Of a DNA stretch of 64,000 nucleotides, positions 13,710 through 29,489 are shown one piece after another (position 1 is the first letter of the stretch; every line of letters starts with the position of its first letter). The position numbers were made by a program, and so were the translations under genes. The notes beneath the pieces are model-generated. The model made no database searches. It saw only the letters and a program-made list of their open reading frames with translations, and was not told where the DNA came from. Source of the DNA: Plantago elongata (lineage: Eukaryota > Streptophyta > Magnoliopsida > Lamiales > Plantaginaceae); contig JAYMSP010000002.1 in assembly GCA_036897095.1 (NCBI GenBank), forward strand, positions 62,001-126,000, given 5' to 3'.

Positions 13710-13801
13710 TTTTTTTTCAACTACAAATTTATTCAGTTCAGTTTAATTTTATACTAACTTATTTCATATCAGTTCAGTAAATTTTAATTAAACAGAACAC
13801 A
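13710..13801. repeat. TTCAGTT-family MITE fragment
   Basis: The stretch carries the family signature: runs of TTCAGTTCAGT, then an AT-rich middle and an end resembling TCAGTTCAGTAAATTTTAATT. It matches the inner and right parts of the fuller copies at 25082-25211 and 47279-47445, but its left terminal repeat is not clear, so it is treated as a fragment. Confidence 0.5.
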
Positions 13802-15042
13802 GATTAAATTATACAATACATATTAAACCCCAAACCATTCATGAAAACTGAAAAGCATGTCCAGCCTAGGCCCCATGCTGTTGAACATCCCGCATGGAAT
13901 CTCACTTTTCCAGGGGTCCAAGTCCAAAACTATGCTTATTCACATAAAGAATGAAACTAAAGGAAGATTAGAAAATTAATGGATTTAAGTTGGAGATAGA
14001 TTAGGAGAAAAAACTAAAATATGAAATAATCAACGCTAAACCATAAATTCTGCTTATTAATGTCAAGTTGAACTTTGTAAGTTATCACTTATTTTATTCT
14101 AAGCACAAACGACCGTCACATGTTCTCTAATTTTCATATGTATTTTCTGAATGATTTTGTAGAGAGTGTGTTTTATACTTCTACATTTCAGATAACCACA
14201 TATAATATAATATTTAAATTTCTTTTGGCATATACGTATAATATTATATATGAAATTTATATTTTTTACTTTTGTTATATAATTATTCGGGTTCATTTTT
14301 TAAAATTCGCATGGAACCTAATATTTTACGACCGGCTGAAAAGTGAATTTCATCCTATTGCTTAGTAGTCGAACATTATCAATCTATTTCATCCATGGGA
14401 TCAAAAAATTCAGTCAAAACTACACCAACATGTTCCATATCTATACCCTACAACCACGAATTCTTGGAACTCTGTGATTCCTCACGATTTAGTGTTCGGA
14501 TAATTTGAGTCATGATTTCAGGTCCTAAAAGAGACCTGAAACTTCGAGTCATTTTAATGTACATATACTCAGTTGTAACTTTCCCGGAACAACCATCCAG
14601 GCACACGTGCCATCAAAATCATCCCAAACTTCCAACCTTGTTATTTGTCATCCAGAAACAGCAAGAGCAAGACATTTCATGATCAAGACGATAGACCCAA
14701 AAGCTTAGATCAGATACATATACAGATGCGTTTAAAGTGAACATCGCATACTACTATTATACATGTAGAAGCTTGGTGTTTCTCAATAAGAGAGAGACAT
14801 CATACGGGATCGTTGTACCCTATCAACAACATTAAGCGATTTTTCACAATTGTACCACTGACGGATCTGGAGTATGAAAGAATCCTACTTGGGGGGTGCT
14901 TGGAATTCGTTGGTAGAGCTCCTGATCGGTAGAATAATGCTATACAAAATCTTTTGCCGCTGGAGCACTACCTTTTGAAAAGAATAATTACTGTATTGAT
15001 CACAGTACAGAAGACAGACATGTTGGCTGACACATTTTATCG

Positions 15043-18000
15043 TCATGTCCATGCTGAGGCCGGAATACCATGCTTCTGGAACCATTCAGGCATGTGAAAC
15101 CTTTCGTACAGAACTGGTCGTACATCCTGCTGCTGAGAAAGGTGCTTGAGTAGAGGAAGTATAACATCCAAAAGCTGACAAAAATATATTCAGATGTTAA
15201 GCAGATCCAGAAAAAGGCAAATGGCATAGATAATCTGTGTTGCACCAAGAACTAGGTTTTGGCAGCTGTATTGTTATTACCTGCTCATCATGGGGTTGTC
15301 CGGCAGAAAATGGTATGCATGGAATTCCATTCAAAGGTTGCAGTAGGAAACTGAATGGATTATTGTCAACGAGAACTATTCGACCAAAATCTTTCGTTAA
15401 GCAAGATAAGTCCTTTACATGTTCACGATATTCCCTGCCAGTCAAGCAATTAAGTTGATGAAAACACAGGTTGCCTGAATGTGACTTTTGGCCTATATCC
15501 ATCCATGAACAAAAAATTTCGAGGAAAAAAGAATTCAAGGGACGTTTCAGGGTAGTCCTAGTGGCTAGAGCATGTGCTGGAGAAAAAGAAAATGCAAGCT
15601 TACTAGAGTATATCTATATAAAGGAAATCATGTTTTCATTTACACTGAGTCACTGACAAAAAAACAGGCCCGAGATTAGTACAAACTCAATACAACAACA
15701 GTAACTAGCAAAAATGCAAGCTTACTAGAGTATATCTATATAAAGGAAATCATGTTTTCATTTACACTGAGTCACTGACAAAAAAACAGGCCCGAGATTA
15801 GTACAAACTCAAAGCGTTTGTAGTCGAGTGGCAAGCTGAGACACACCGTAACCATGAGGTCACGGGTTCGATTCCCCGAAATGGGTGATTATATTCTCTA
15901 AATAGAGATTGGATGGTGATTTGCAATAGAGATTGGTGGTGATTTGCATCTAGAATCAATTGATAAATTCGTCTTGTTCAACAATTGTAATTGTAATGCT
16001 ATATTTCATGTTCAATAATAATTTTAAAAAAAACAGTAACTAGCAGCTGCATTAACTTGAAAGGAGACCATTAATTATCCATCCTAAACCAATTCAGAAA
16101 CGTACTGAAATAACAATGAAGTTAGAGACTGACAAAAATGTGTCAATTGCGTTAGGTGATTGGTCTCCGGGCAAGAGTATAGACTATAGACACAGAGCTT
16201 AATGAACTTATGATTACTAGATTAAGACCGAGGAAAAATGGACTTGGTAGGCTAATGAATGCCAGCTATATATGATTACTCATTCAATTGGAAAGAGGAA
16301 CTAGAATTGCATTGCCATAATTGAAGAGTTGGGTGATCACAGTAGACATGTGGATTGTAAATCACAATACCCGTACCTAAATCAGGGAGTTACTCTAACT
16401 AATTCTCAAGAAAACTAGAAATCTGTCTCAAATGAAATTTCCACGCAAACAAGTATGATATAGTATTTCTTAATTAAAGTTGCACGAAAAACTGCGAGAT
16501 GGACCCAGGGAGGACGTTCAAAGAAATTCAGAATAGTTCATCAGGGATTGATGAATTCAACTCCAGTATAAGAATCATGGACTATAAGAAGGAGATCCAT
16601 GAACAAATCTTCTCATGTGGATTTGCATATTCTTTTATGAACAGAACTTCTCATATACATTCATACAGTGTGTCTGTACTCGATAGCAAAATATATCCTC
16701 ACATGAACAGATCAAGGATAGTAAACTTACGTGCTACTAGTTGATGGCCTGTAAAGTCTACGACTGAACCGCTTCGCCACATCTATCCTGTCAACGAGAG
16801 GTCTAGCATAGCCTGCATGCATATACGAGAGGCCAACACATCAATATCAGAGTAAAGACTTGCCCAAAACCAGGAAAGTCAGTATGACATAAAAAATAGA
16901 CAACCTTCAAGTCCAGCAGTAAATAACACAAGATCAGCAAATTCACTAAGTTTGGTAAGAAACTCGTTGAGTCCAGGTCGTTCAAACACTGTCACATAGT
17001 TGATCTTGGGTTTGCCTTCAACTTCCTTTGAGTATCACCAATAAATAAATAGCAAAGTATCAAATGATGGAATGTACGGTACATACCCTACGCATTGATA
17101 GTAAATAGAGCAGGTATTGACCTTATCTGAAGAGACGCATTCGAGTTCAAACCAATTTAAACCAGCTTCTGTAGCTTGACTACGCAGCATAGCTGGTAAA
17201 CTTGATGTTTCATATGCACAGACAAGAGTTTCATCCAGATCAAGTACAACCTGCATCCAGTGTATAAATATAACTATATGAGACCGATCAAAGACTACAC
17301 AAAGATACCAAAACTTCACTATGAGATCTTTCAGAAGTTATATAAAACAAATTTCGTTCAGGCCTAAACAATTTTGCACAAGTGATCCAAATTGCCTTAT
17401 CATCATATAATTCTACTTGATCTTGAGATTAAGTATCGTCGCCATTCAGCATCTTAGAACCTGAACTCTACAATAATAAATTGACAGCTTCTTGGAACCT
17501 GAACTCCACAAGATTCATTTCATCTTAGAACCTTAACTCTACTAGATTTGTTTCATCTTAGAACCTGAACACTAAGATAATGAACTGCCAATTTCTTAGA
17601 CCTGAACTCTTAAGGGATTCATTTCATCTTAGAACCTGACTGAACTCTACGAGATTCATTTTATCTTAGAGCCTGAACTCTACGATAATCATTTCATCTT
17701 TAGACCTGAACTCTACGAGAATCATTTCATCTTAGACCTGAACTCTACGAGAATCATTTCATCTTAGAACCTGAACACTAAGATAATGAACTGCCAATTT
17801 CTTAGAACCTGAACTCTAAGTGATTCATTTCATCTTAGAACCTGACTAGCTCTACAAGATTCGTTCTATCTTAGAGCCTGAACTCTACGAGAATCATTTC
17901 ATCTTAGACCTGAACTCTACAAGAATCATTTCATCTTAGAACTAAATTCTAAGAGAATCATTTCATCTTAGAACCTGAACACTAAGATAATGAACTGCCA

Positions 18001-18800
18001 ATTTCCTAGAACCTGAACTCTAAGGGATTCATTTCATCTTAGAACCTGACTGAACTCTACGAGATTCATTTCATCTTAGAACCTGAACTCTATGAGGTTC
18101 GAACTGCACTCTAAGAGAATCATTTCATCTTAGTACCTGAACTCGACAAGATTCATTTCGACTTAGAACCTGAACTCGACGAGACTCATTTCGACTTAGA
18201 ACCTGAACTCTACTAAATTCATTCCATGGTTCATGCAACCTATATTGGGTAAAGAAGACTTGAAATACGATCTCAATCAACATCCTCAGCAATCCTGACT
18301 AATACACTTAGCATATCAGCTGAATTTCAAAAGTCTCATCATCCGCACAATCACCAGAGCTCCATTTCAAGTCAACAACGAACAGATAAACTACTAAACA
18401 CACTCAACAATTACCAAAACAAGCAGCTACAATCAATTCCAACTCAACACTACTTAATTCAACTTCACATCCCAAAAACCAAATCCAAATCACACCGAAA
18501 CATTACCGTCAGTTTCTCGGAAGCCGGAGCCGCATCGACCGCCTTCTCTCCGTCACCTGCAGCCAACTGAACCTCCTGCAGCTCCTCCGTAAACTCTCTC
18601 AACTCCACCATCGGCAGCGGCTTAAATTGCGGCGGCGCGTTCGGCTCAGACGACAGGAACGAGCGAACCTGGTTAAACGACGGCGTACCGCGGAGGATCT
18701 GAGCGAAGATCTGGAAGAAGAAGGTCAGCCAGTTGAGCAGCGTCCGCCATACCTGTATCGTCCGCGGCGCGTAGACTTCAGCTGCCGCGAGCTCAGCCAT
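15043..18800 (-). CDS. FCP1/SCP-type HAD phosphatase (CTD small phosphatase-like)
   Basis: Six exons on the minus strand join in frame: 18507-18800, 17122-17250, 16905-17025, 16731-16812, 15281-15434, 15043-15174. They total 912 nt, 303 residues. Exon 2 opens with the catalytic VVLDLDETLV (the DxDxT motif of FCP1-like phosphatases, whose first Asp is phosphorylated during catalysis). Exon 3 carries VLFTAGLEGYARPLVD across its junction with exon 4. Exon 5 has KDFGRIVLVDNNPFSF, which holds the C-terminal acidic motif. The 98-residue N-terminal exon has no catalytic motif but has a hydrophobic stretch (LLNWLTFFFQIFAQIL) that may anchor or embed it in a membrane. Relatives dephosphorylate serine residues, for example of the RNA polymerase II tail, but the substrate here is unknown. 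The start is the first ATG of exon 1. Intron 1 is filled with a minisatellite, and intron 4 with a duplication plus a SINE. The exon 2 donor (AAG/GTCAAT) is weak but keeps the frame. Confidence 0.9.
15589..15812 (+). repeat. 122-bp tandem duplication in a phosphatase intron
   Basis: A segment of about 102 bp beginning AAAATGCAAGCTTACTAGAG at 15589-15690 is repeated at 15711-15812 with an offset of exactly 122 bp, and I see no difference between the copies over the compared stretch. The spacer TACAACAACAGTAACTAGCA follows the first copy; its tail CAGTAACTAGCA reappears after the SINE at 16034. This suggests one duplication of about 122 bp whose second copy was then interrupted by the SINE. Confidence 0.9.
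15813..16033 (+). repeat. tRNA-derived SINE, GTTTGTAG family, copy 2
   Basis: The head AGCGTTTGTAGTCGAGTGG includes a pol III A box, and GGGTTCGATTCCCC is a near-perfect B box. A tRNA-unrelated body follows, with GTGATTTGCA repeated, then AATTGTAATTGTAATGC and a short A run (16025-16033). It lies in intron 4 of the phosphatase gene, in the sense opposite to that gene. The well-kept A and B boxes mark it as the youngest of the three clear copies here. Confidence 0.85.
17447..18213. repeat. Minisatellite in intron 1 of the phosphatase gene
   Basis: About twenty copies of a degenerate 30-36 bp unit follow each other: CATCTTAGAACCTGAACTC then a variable CTACGAGATTCATTT. A longer period is superimposed: the variant with ACTAAGATAATGAACTGCC occurs at about 17571, 17777 and 17981, so a block of about 205 bp was itself repeated. 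The array is non-coding, with no open frame across units, and fills much of the 1.26-kb first intron. Confidence 0.92.
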
Positions 18801-21800
18801 GACCGGAAGTGGAGAATCAGTTGCGCTTTGAGCTTGCTTGTTTGCTTGCTAACCTACACAGATTGATTGAGTGATTGTGTGGTGGATTTGAAGAGGTGGT
18901 TGTGTGAGGTGGAGGAAGGAGGAGAGTGGTGGAGAAATTGAAATAAGGCGGCGATTGGGTGTGTTGGATGGATCCGAGTGGTGGAAGAATTGAAATAGAG
19001 ATTATTATTATTATTATGAGAGTATGATTGTGCGCGTGTGTTACACGGTGAGTGGAGAGAGTGGGTCAGTGAAAAGAAGAGATTGGAAGAAAGGAAGATT
19101 AATGGTGAGATTAGTTTATTTAATTGTGTAATTGGATTGGACCGTCTTGGATTCGGTACCATACAGCTGGTGAGCCCTTTGAAGTTTTGAAAATTGCACA
19201 AACCTACCCGGATCCTTATCATTTTTCGCATCTGTGTAAATTTTAACATAAATATAACTTCATTCATTTGTTATTTTTATTCATCTGGTACAAGATATGT
19301 TTTTATAGAAGGAATTTATAGAAAAACTAATTACATGATAGGAGTTTGACATTGTATATGTACTTTGTTGCTATTGAATCACATATATAATTGAACTTTC
19401 AATATAATTTTATTTAATTGTAAGTAGTCAAACTTTATTTAGTCGTCATTATGATTCATAAAAGATATGCACTTTGCATTCGAGGGTAGAAGTTGTGATT
19501 TTGTGGATGTGTTTTGTATGTCGAGAAGTTTGGAGTTTACTAGCTTATTTTTAAATTTTTTTTAGCAACCACATCTTCAGAAAAAACTAATGCAAATATT
19601 TGAATTTATTTAGAGTGGTTAATGGATCTAACTTTCAATTGTTAAGTACACCATAATCTCTAGAATGGTATTGTCAAGGGGTCAAAATAACGTGTTATAG
19701 ATCTTTTTCCGAACTATATAGGTATTAAATAGTAATTTAGAAAAAATAAAATGGTTATGAGCATATGAATTACGATAAAGATGAGGGGTGACTGTGTAAT
19801 TACCAAGATCTCGACCAAGTTGAGTCTACTCTCTTTCATAACCTTCTCAAACATAAATTTTGGTCTTTCATTCCTATTGGAGCTTAATTAGCCCATGTTC
19901 TCTCCTTGCCTTGTTTAAGCTTTTTTTTTTCCTCTTTTAATTTCATGGCACGTTAGAGAATTATGAAAGACTCTATGCTGCCAAAATAAAAGGACAGAAG
20001 ATGTAAAACAGAGACATCCTACCTTTTGCCACTTCCATGGATGGACGCAGAAATATATGCCAGGGTAACGAATTCTTTTACTATAAATTTAATTTTAAAA
20101 AATTCATTATTAATGATTAATAAAAATTACGTTTTCAAAACTCACATAGTAAAGAATAATGTTTAGACTATAATTTTTTAAATTATATACTCATAAACGG
20201 GTGGAATTAGATATAATATAGCTTTATTGATATTGAATAATTCTTTCTAAGTATATTAAGTAAATGAATTTACCATTGAATTGAAAAAATAAAGAAACAA
20301 AGAGAGTTAAATGGAATAAAATTAAGTATTTATAAAATATGATTGTGAAATGTAAACTAAAAGAATATTAAAAAAGAGAGAAATAATAAAAGAAAAACGT
20401 TACTGAATCATAAAGAAACAATGAAAAATGTCAAGTAAATGGTAGAAAATAATATAAACAAAATGGTTGGAAAATCTAGCACAACTGAGAATCAAACTTG
20501 TGATTAGTTGACATGGAAAGTCTTTATAGAACATAGGTGCACCAGCTAAGCTATACCAATTTCTTTAATAATTCATTCATGCTAAATATATTACTATTTA
20601 TTAAATTTTTAGAAGAGGTATAATAGGCATTTCATGTTCAAAATTGAGGGGCCGAAATTGCGATCCCTGAAATATACATGGGTCCGTGCTTGGTCACTCA
20701 TGCTAATAAAATCATATTTTTTCATATGCATGTTAAAAAAATTTATTGTATGAGATACGGATAATAATGGTTAAATCTAAATACATATGGAGTATGTATA
20801 GTGTACAACCATACTCAAACTGTGTATAAATATTGAATGTGGATTCTATTGTAAAATACGAGTTGGATAGATAATTGTAAGCGAAGAAATAAAAAATACA
20901 TTTAATTAAGGATGGACTCTATCTCTTAAATCTCAATATAATTTCTATATTTGTTCATATATAATCGATCTCAATTTAACAACACCAATAAAATTTACAA
21001 AGCGAATTGAATTGAGATTATTAGAGAAGGTTAATTAGGCGCGTAGGGTAGACAAGGATCGAGGAGTAGTCGACAAAAGTGTGCGTGTGGCAATTTCTTT
21101 GTGACTTGTGAGTTGCGAGTGGTGGCCAAGAGATGATGATTGATGAGACAATTTGTCCTGGTTACTTTGGACCCTTTTTCTCCTTTGTGGATCCCTATAC
21201 TTTACTGCTCTGCTATACATCCCCTGATCCCCATATGCACATGAGATCTCTTCAATTTCATCAATTCACCACCTTCTTCATGACCTATCTCATGATCGAA
21301 TCTACCAATGGATCACGAGCTTAGAATCTTTATAGAACATCAGCGGAATTTGCTTACGAGTACTATGTATATGTGCAAAATAGAATTTTTTTTAGAATCG
21401 AGTTTGCTCTCCCGAGCAAGCTCCCTCGAGCTAAGGTTTCCCACGATTTACACCGAGTTTTGGGATGACAATGTTTGATACGACCTATCCCAGCATTGGC
21501 TTTCAAGATTTGCAATGAATTGAAGTGATGCAATTGACTTTAACGATATAAAGGAAGGAAGATGTGTACAGATCAGTTAGATCACTTGTAGGAAATCTAA
21601 ATCCTGCAAAAACTCTTGTTACCATGAGGAAAACACGGGCTCTAGGGTCGGTTTTTCCCAAAAACATAAAGCATCTATTTACAGCATGGGAAAAACTTGT
21701 GTGCTGCACAAAATCACAAACCATTCGCAAATTTACAAATTGCTCTTCATTAGTCAACAGGGACGAAATCAGGCAAGACGTGCCCAGTTTGATCTTGGAC

Positions 21801-21827
21801 CTCTAGATATATATCATCGAGATAAGC
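18801..21827. other. Spacer between phosphatase 5' end and DYRK-like kinase 3' end
   Basis: The first 300 bases upstream of 18800 should hold the phosphatase leader and promoter; a TTATTATTATTATTATGA microsatellite lies near 19001-19019. The remainder is AT-rich, with one SINE-like element near 20465-20570. The short ORFs at 21133-21324 and 21564-21806 have no recognisable domain; the latter probably overlaps the kinase 3' untranslated region. Confidence 0.55.
20465..20570 (-). repeat. tRNA-like SINE head, third family
   Basis: On the minus strand GGTATAGCTTAGCTGGTGCACC resembles an A box region and, about 45 bp on, CAAGTTTGATTCTCAGTTGTG resembles a B box with its flank. This layout is that of a tRNA-derived SINE. 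It differs in sequence from the GTTTGTAG family and from the pair at 47 and 48 kb. The 3' end could not be set. Confidence 0.5.
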
Positions 21828-25950
<4,123 letters not shown>

Positions 25951-26589
25951 CTACTACTTTTTTTTTTAGTTTTCGACTAGTCCAAGCACTGTTACTGTTA
26001 GCTAGCTAGCTAGCTTAGTAAGCTGAATTGATTAATTAAGAGAGAGAGAAAGTGGAATGGGGAGAGGTGATTGTTGTAAGAAGAGTTTATGATGTTGGTG
26101 TTGTAATAATAGTAAAGGTGGGTTCATGGGATTGTAGTGATGATGATGATGATCGGGGGTTGGGTTTTGCATGTTTCTTGTTTGTCTGTCTGATTCGCTT
26201 TTGTTTTGTTAGCTTTAATTAGTTAATAAGGAAGATAGATAGATGTTGAGAAGACTACTGAAGAGAAGTGAAGTGTGTGTGTAACAATACATACGTACAT
26301 ACGTATAGATGATGAGGTTGGGTCTGTTGATGGTTTGTTTTCAGGTTTTGTTTTTTGCTGTAAATTGGAACAGAAGCTAATTGAATGGTAATGAAGAAGA
26401 GGTGATGATGAAGAAGAATAAGGAAAATGCCTTGTTACCAACTCGTAGCTGGTACTAGTTGGACTGTGAAAACTAGTTTCCCTTACCTTTGTCAAGAAAG
26501 AGAATATTCCTGGTGCTACAAACACGTCATGCTCAAGACACGTAAACAATGTTGTCCGTGAATGTTAAATATACCGTTAAAATTTAGGA

Positions 26590-27010
26590 TGTTGAATTCA
26601 AATCAAAATTAATTCAATTCACATCTCGATTATAATTTACATTTTACTTCAGTTCAGATCATTATAACTTAATTAGTTCTGTTTAGTTCAGTAAATTTCA
26701 GTTTAAGAGAACAGAGCTTCAGATTGAGTTCTCTTTAACTGAAAATCATTTCAGATCACTTCAGTCCGGTTCAATTCAGTTCAGTTCAGTTCAGCTTATT
26801 ATAATTTATACCTTACTTCAGTTCAATTTAGTCCAGTCCAGTTCAGTAAATCTCAATTGAAAATAAGACCTTAGTTTATGCTATCTTCACTTAAAATCAC
26901 TTCACTTTAGTTCAGATCAATTCAGTTCAACTTTGCTGAGTTATAATTTATATCTTACTTCGTAACAATTCAGTTTCGTTCGGTTTCATTCAGTTTAATT
27001 TAATTTAAAA
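26590..27010. repeat. Cluster of three TTCAGTT-family MITE copies
   Basis: Three diverged copies follow one another at about 26593-26712, 26728-26868 and 26880-27010. Each has TTCAGTTCAGTT runs, a central TTATAATTTATACCTTACTTC-like core and ends resembling CTTCAACTGAAAA and TTTCAGTTGAAG. They are in the same orientation, so repeated insertion into the same kind of target or tandem duplication are both possible. Confidence 0.7.
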
Positions 27011-27755
27011 TTTTACTTACGTTAGTTCCGTACATAGCAAATATTATACATATTCCGTCCATTTATGAACTTAAAATGTTACAGATATTCGGTTTTCTAT
27101 TTAGTTATCAAATACATTGGCTTAACATATATGCTAGGAGTACATATTTTGAAAATATGTGCATATTTCATGGATAATCTTTGTAATAATTTTATAAAAA
27201 TTAAACATGAATGGTGATGTTTGGTGGTATCATAGGGCAGGTACCTTAATTAGCGTACATTAGAACTTTGGTGGTGAAATTAAAAGTTAGATTAGTAATG
27301 TTTGGCCGTAAGTCATGTTAGTGGAGAGCGTAATCATTTATCCATTGGAAGATTAGAAGAAGGTAGATTTGGTGTAATTTAAGTGGTGTGACCTATTCCA
27401 AATTTGTCATACAAGCTAGTCAAAACCTGTTTAATGGTGCCCTATATATTTTAATGATCACCAATTAAGATTGGAATCTAACTGTACTGTTGTTATAGTA
27501 GTTATACCAATAATAATGGTTGGTGCTCATAATTAAGCAGTGTCTGCTTAATTATTGGATCATGCTTGCCCTCTAATAAAACATACATTAGTTCTATAGT
27601 GTTGAACCATACATTAAAGCCTAATTACATGGTGTGGCACATATAAAACCAGTTTAATTTATATTACCACATCCTATACAACATAGTACTATAGTGTTCC
27701 TAATTACATGGTGCGACATGTTAAAAATGTAAATACGAAACAATCTAAACATCGA

Positions 27756-27969
27756 GGGGCTGATTGACATGCGACTTAAATGCCCCAATTTAAATGTTTG
27801 AATAGTGATCGAAATTGTAGTGGGATTGTTAAAATTGTGTTTGGTATAGAATTGTAATTGAATAGGGTATTATAGGTTTGTTATATAGGTAGAGAAAAAT
27901 GTTTCGATTTTCGAAATTTAAATATTAACAAACACAAAATCTTTAAGTAGCATCCAAATGGACATTTGG
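27756..27969 (+). repeat. Tourist-like MITE, GGGGCTGATTGACATGCGAC family
   Basis: The left end GGGGCTGATTGACATGCGAC and about 150 bp after it match, inverted, the element at 44933-45160, including GTGTTTGGTATAGAATTG and TAGGTAGAGAAAAATG. The far end AAGTAGCATCCAAATG is related, inverted, to the left end. A perfect 15-bp hairpin (AGTAGCATCCAAATG and its complement, 2-bp loop) lies across this end. It is non-coding. Confidence 0.65.
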
Positions 27970-29264
27970 ATGCTACTCCAATTCACCATTAAATTTCATT
28001 GGATTGATTGTTGGTTCCATTTATACTACGGGTTTTAATACTTTAATGGGTCACTACAATATGTATACCGTAAACATAATATAATAGAATTGAATTTAGA
28101 ATATAATGACAGATAATGGGGCCTCAACTGATGGAGTAGGTTGTGATAAGGGTTTAATATAACTACTCTATACCTCATTCTAATGACAAAATCGATAGAG
28201 AATTAATTATTAGACAACGTTTTCTGACCTGAAGCTTAGTAAGTCAACCAATTGAACACTCAATTTTTCTTTCGATACAAGTCATGTAGCTAATCGTACT
28301 GCTACCTTGGTACCCCAAAATTCAAATTTTGCTCTTCTCACCCTCTAAAATGCTTGCATGAATATATGATACACGTACTAGGGTTAAATCGACCTATAAT
28401 TTACCTTCACAGTTGAAAACTAATCTAAGGAGACCGGAAGGTATAACAAAAATTCACCTTTTATAATTACAATCAAAACTCATTACAAGAGACCCGAACG
28501 TTACAACTTACAAGTTACGACATCCTTCACTGGTTTACTTTGAGTGAACAATTCTGGACAGTAACCCAGACCCATATAGTAATCATACAATAAACGGGGT
28601 ATATATTAGGTGGGGCTCCATCTAACCATTTTAGCGCCAAAATGATTTAACTTCCGGTCCTGGATAGTACCACTTTATATGATTTGATTGGTTTTCTTTT
28701 CCTTTTCTCCGAAAGCTTTTTTCATTTTCTTGGCCCACTACATTTTTTTCCATCTTCAATACCCTGTGCTTTGATTTTTCTAATTTTGAGTTTTCAAAGC
28801 TAAATTGGAAAAGAAAAAGAAAAGGAATCAAATGCAAAGTATGCCCCAGTCAAGTTGTTGAAAGCTAATGATTCATTCTAATTTTCTCCTCTTTGAGATA
28901 ATATATTGTATTAACATAAATGCATGAATAAAATAAGTATATCCAATTATGGTTGAAAAGGTCCAATACAATCATATGGACACCATACATTCAATTTGTC
29001 CTTGGACGACAAATGCGTTCAACTAGGATTCAGATAATATGTCAGGTAATTAATATATATAATTCATGATAAAATTGAGATATATCATACACGTTAAAAA
29101 ATATCTTATTAGTTTTTATTTATTTAGTTTTACATATGGGACACATTACATTAGCATAAATGCATGCTAAACATTTATGGTGGAGAAATATGACATTTTA
29201 TATTCAGAAAAATTGGGCATTTCCCAAGAATTCCATTTTGAAAAGAGAGATGATTAGTTGATTA

Positions 29265-29489
29265 CTCCTTCTGCCCCGTTAATAATGAAACAATTTGATT
29301 TTGTACGTTTTTTAAGAAAAATATATAATATGTGGTTAATAATGAGTTTGAGATATAAAAATGTATATGGGCCCAATAATGTATGGTAATGAGTTGTATT
29401 GTAGAGTTATTTTTTAAATGAAAAATTATTTTATTTTAATGGAACATTGAAAATAAAAAATTATTTTAATTTTAACAGAACAGAGAGAG
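29265..29489. repeat. Stowaway-like MITE
   Basis: The left end CTCCTTCTGCCCCGTTAA and the inverted right end CTCTCTCTGTTCTGTTAA agree with the Stowaway consensus CTCCCTCYGTYCC. TA dinucleotides flank both sides (29263-29264 and 29490-29491), the target-site duplication of Tc1/mariner-type elements. It is 225 bp long, AT-rich and non-coding. Confidence 0.8.

Larger units (their letters stand above)
9388..15042. other. Long AT-rich spacer with scattered repeats
   Basis: The first few hundred bases should hold the 5' leader and promoter of the receptor kinase; a TATA-like stretch on the minus strand lies near 9512-9527. The rest has MITE-like copies at 9699-9838 and 13710-13801 and a SINE at 11138-11311. 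The area 12780-13500 is slightly less AT-rich and has short open frames (12898-13086, 13256-13441), but I see no domain and no credible splice structure. No host gene is recognised. Confidence 0.6.

Noticed and set aside
15813-15890. A functional tRNA gene
   Set aside because: A and B boxes are good but no acceptor stem or anticodon arm can be formed; it is the head of a SINE.
17447-18213. CRISPR-like array
   Set aside because: The repeats are contiguous and degenerate, without unique spacers, and the genome is eukaryotic; this is a minisatellite.
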